Positions 62,933 to 64,000 of a stretch of DNA of 64,000 bases are shown here, in pieces. Numbering within the stretch: position 1 is the first letter of the stretch; every line of letters begins with the position of its first letter. The notes beneath the pieces were generated by a model. The model saw nothing but the letters and a program-made list of their open reading frames with translations, was not told the origin of the DNA and did not search any database. Both the position numbers and the translations under genes were made by a program. The stretch lies in contig JAQXYZ010000019.1 in NCBI GenBank assembly GCA_029226935.1, positions 28,432 to 92,431 of the forward strand, given 5' to 3'. Source of the stretch: Bacillota bacterium. GTDB taxonomy: Bacteria; Bacillota; Clostridia; Lachnospirales; Lachnospiraceae.

Positions 62933-64000
62933 TCACACACGTTCAGTGTAGGCAGAGAACGCAAGACAAATCCAGCCCATGCCAGACTTGAGTTTACCCC
63001 AAGTACCGATAGTACCCTTACTGTCCACCTTGCCCTGTCTTTCCTCAACGATAGTGAAGATACCCTTACCTGTGAACTTACCCGTTGCAGCGGTATCCAC
63101 GCCTGCACCCTTACGGATATTCAGATCGGAAATCTTGACACGAACCAGGTAAGGAACATTGGAAGGTGTATGTGCAGAGGTAGGCTGAGTCTGTGCCGGG
63201 GTCTTGCCTGCGTACTTATCGTAGTAGGTCTGACCGAAGCCTGCACGTCTTACCCGCACCGCTTCACTCTGATCAGCAGGTCTTTCAAACTCTAAGAGAA
63301 TTACATCGGACGCTGCACGGACAGAGGTTGCGGATTTCAGAACATTCATACAGTTCTTGTAGCCCTGTAACTCCTTCCAGAGATATTCAAGCTGCATACA
63401 TAGGTCGCCAATGGACTTGCCCACGCTCTTAGCGTACTCCATGAGTCCCTGCTTTCTACTCCAATACGTCCACTGAGCCAGACCGTAGCCTGCGCTATCT
63501 CTCACGAAGTTACCGTAAGAACCATTGTCCACGGCAGCAGTGTAAGACTCATCAGTGTAGCCCAGCTTCTTCTCATAGACATTCTGTAAATTGGTAGGCT
63601 TTAAGCCAGACTCAGCATACAGGTTACCCATAATGCCAGCAATGGCAAAATGGTTAAGACCCTTGCCCTTGAGGAAGTTCCAGATCGTTTCATCCACGGA
63701 ACCAGTAGTGACCGTAGGAGCAGGGGTAACGGTCTGCGTAACACCCAGACGGGCATTGACCTTTGCAGCAATGTCACCATGACGATTGTACAGGTAGTCA
63801 CCGGGGCAGGACTTGTTAGCGTAGTCACGGTGAACAGTCATATTGCAACCGTTGAGATGATTGACTCTCTGGTTCTTGTCCGTAGACCAAACCAGCTTCT
63901 TGATACCGTTACGCTTACAAATATCCGTAACCAGGTCAATGAGTGCAGCATACGCCTTATCGTTGACTGCATACGGATGAGAGGTATCACTGGCAACCTC
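62933..64000 (-). CDS. phage-type endolysin: amidase - lysozyme-like - SH3 (5' end outside window)
   Basis: The frame is open to the window edge, giving 355 codons; the start lies beyond position 64000. From the N-terminal side visible here: an N-acetylmuramoyl-L-alanine amidase (Amidase_2) tail with TVHRDYANKSCPGDYL (metal-binding His and the conserved Cys), a Pro/Thr-rich linker, a phage-lysozyme-like domain (FLKGKGLNHFAIAGIMGNLY, then AESGLKPTN), and a C-terminal bacterial SH3 domain (SDLNIRKGAGVDTAATGKF). It would cut peptidoglycan during phage release. By eye its codon use (mostly AAG for Lys, C-ending Thr and Ile codons) differs from neighbours. It faces the truncated AspA-type gene. 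Confidence 0.85.
   Translation of the reverse strand, partial: EVASDTSHPYAVNDKAYAALIDLVTDICKRNGIKKLVWSTDKNQRVNHLNGCNMTVHRDYANKSCPGDYLYNRHGDIAAKVNARLGVTQTVTPAPTVTTGSVDETIWNFLKGKGLNHFAIAGIMGNLYAESGLKPTNLQNVYEKKLGYTDESYTAAVDNGSYGNFVRDSAGYGLAQWTYWSRKQGLMEYAKSVGKSIGDLCMQLEYLWKELQGYKNCMNVLKSATSVRAASDVILLEFERPADQSEAVRVRRAGFGQTYYDKYAGKTPAQTQPTSAHTPSNVPYLVRVKISDLNIRKGAGVDTAATGKFTGKGIFTIVEERQGKVDSKGTIGTWGKLKSGMGWICLAFSAYTERV

Overview
The window looks like a chromosome segment of a low-to-moderate-GC, motile, spore-forming Firmicute of the Lachnospiraceae type (Roseburia/Eubacterium-like). The reasons are a single Gram-positive fla/che operon with CheC, CheD, FliY and FlbD; sporulation genes (sigK, spoIIP, gpr); codY directly behind topA; and a dgt-dnaG-rpoD-trmK block. 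Genus is inferred from gene content only; I ran no similarity search.

Positions 1-33050 (minus strand) hold one very long flagellar/chemotaxis operon, read from right to left. It runs flgB-flgC-fliE-fliF-fliG-fliH-fliI-fliJ-ylxF/motE-like-fliK-flgD-flagellar operon protein-flgE-flbD-motA-motB-fliL-fliM-fliY-cheY-fliO-fliP-fliQ-fliR-flhB-flhA-flhF-flhG-PilZ protein-cheB-cheA-cheW-cheC-cheD-2TM protein-fliA-fapA-small charged protein-DUF6115-like gene (cut by the window edge). Genes overlap or are tightly spaced. A sigma-A-like promoter lies upstream of flgB, with weak CodY-like boxes further upstream. The operon encodes basal body, export apparatus, hook, stator, switch, chemosensory core and the flagellar sigma factor.

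Positions 33250-46117 (minus) carry the CodY regulator with topA, a lone A24 prepilin peptidase, a 57-residue small protein, dprA and a comM-like ATPase. Next come a degenerate HD-GYP-like protein, sigK without a pro-sequence, hemW-lepA and spoIIP. gpr follows and diverges from rpsT (plus strand, with a near-consensus promoter). After a strong terminator comes RNase P RNA (minus), then a TGS/uridine-kinase fusion, trmK, rpoD, dnaG and dgt.

Positions 54735-58321 hold a small accessory locus: an HSL-type alpha/beta hydrolase (minus) divergent from a condensation/alcohol-acetyltransferase-like enzyme (HHxxxDG) and a zinc-ribbon multi-pass membrane protein (plus), then a convergent hypothetical gene. 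This is the best candidate here for an undescribed small system, possibly acyl-transfer or lipid chemistry at the membrane. purL (1274 aa, single chain) follows with its own promoter and terminator.

At the right edge a 3' fragment of an AspA/AstE (M14-like) gene abuts a phage-type endolysin (amidase - lysozyme-like domain - SH3) that runs off the window. This suggests the boundary of a prophage or another mobile segment. I saw no CRISPR array, insertion sequence or tRNA. Several genes appear to start with TTG or GTG, and I chose starts by Shine-Dalgarno position and family N-termini.
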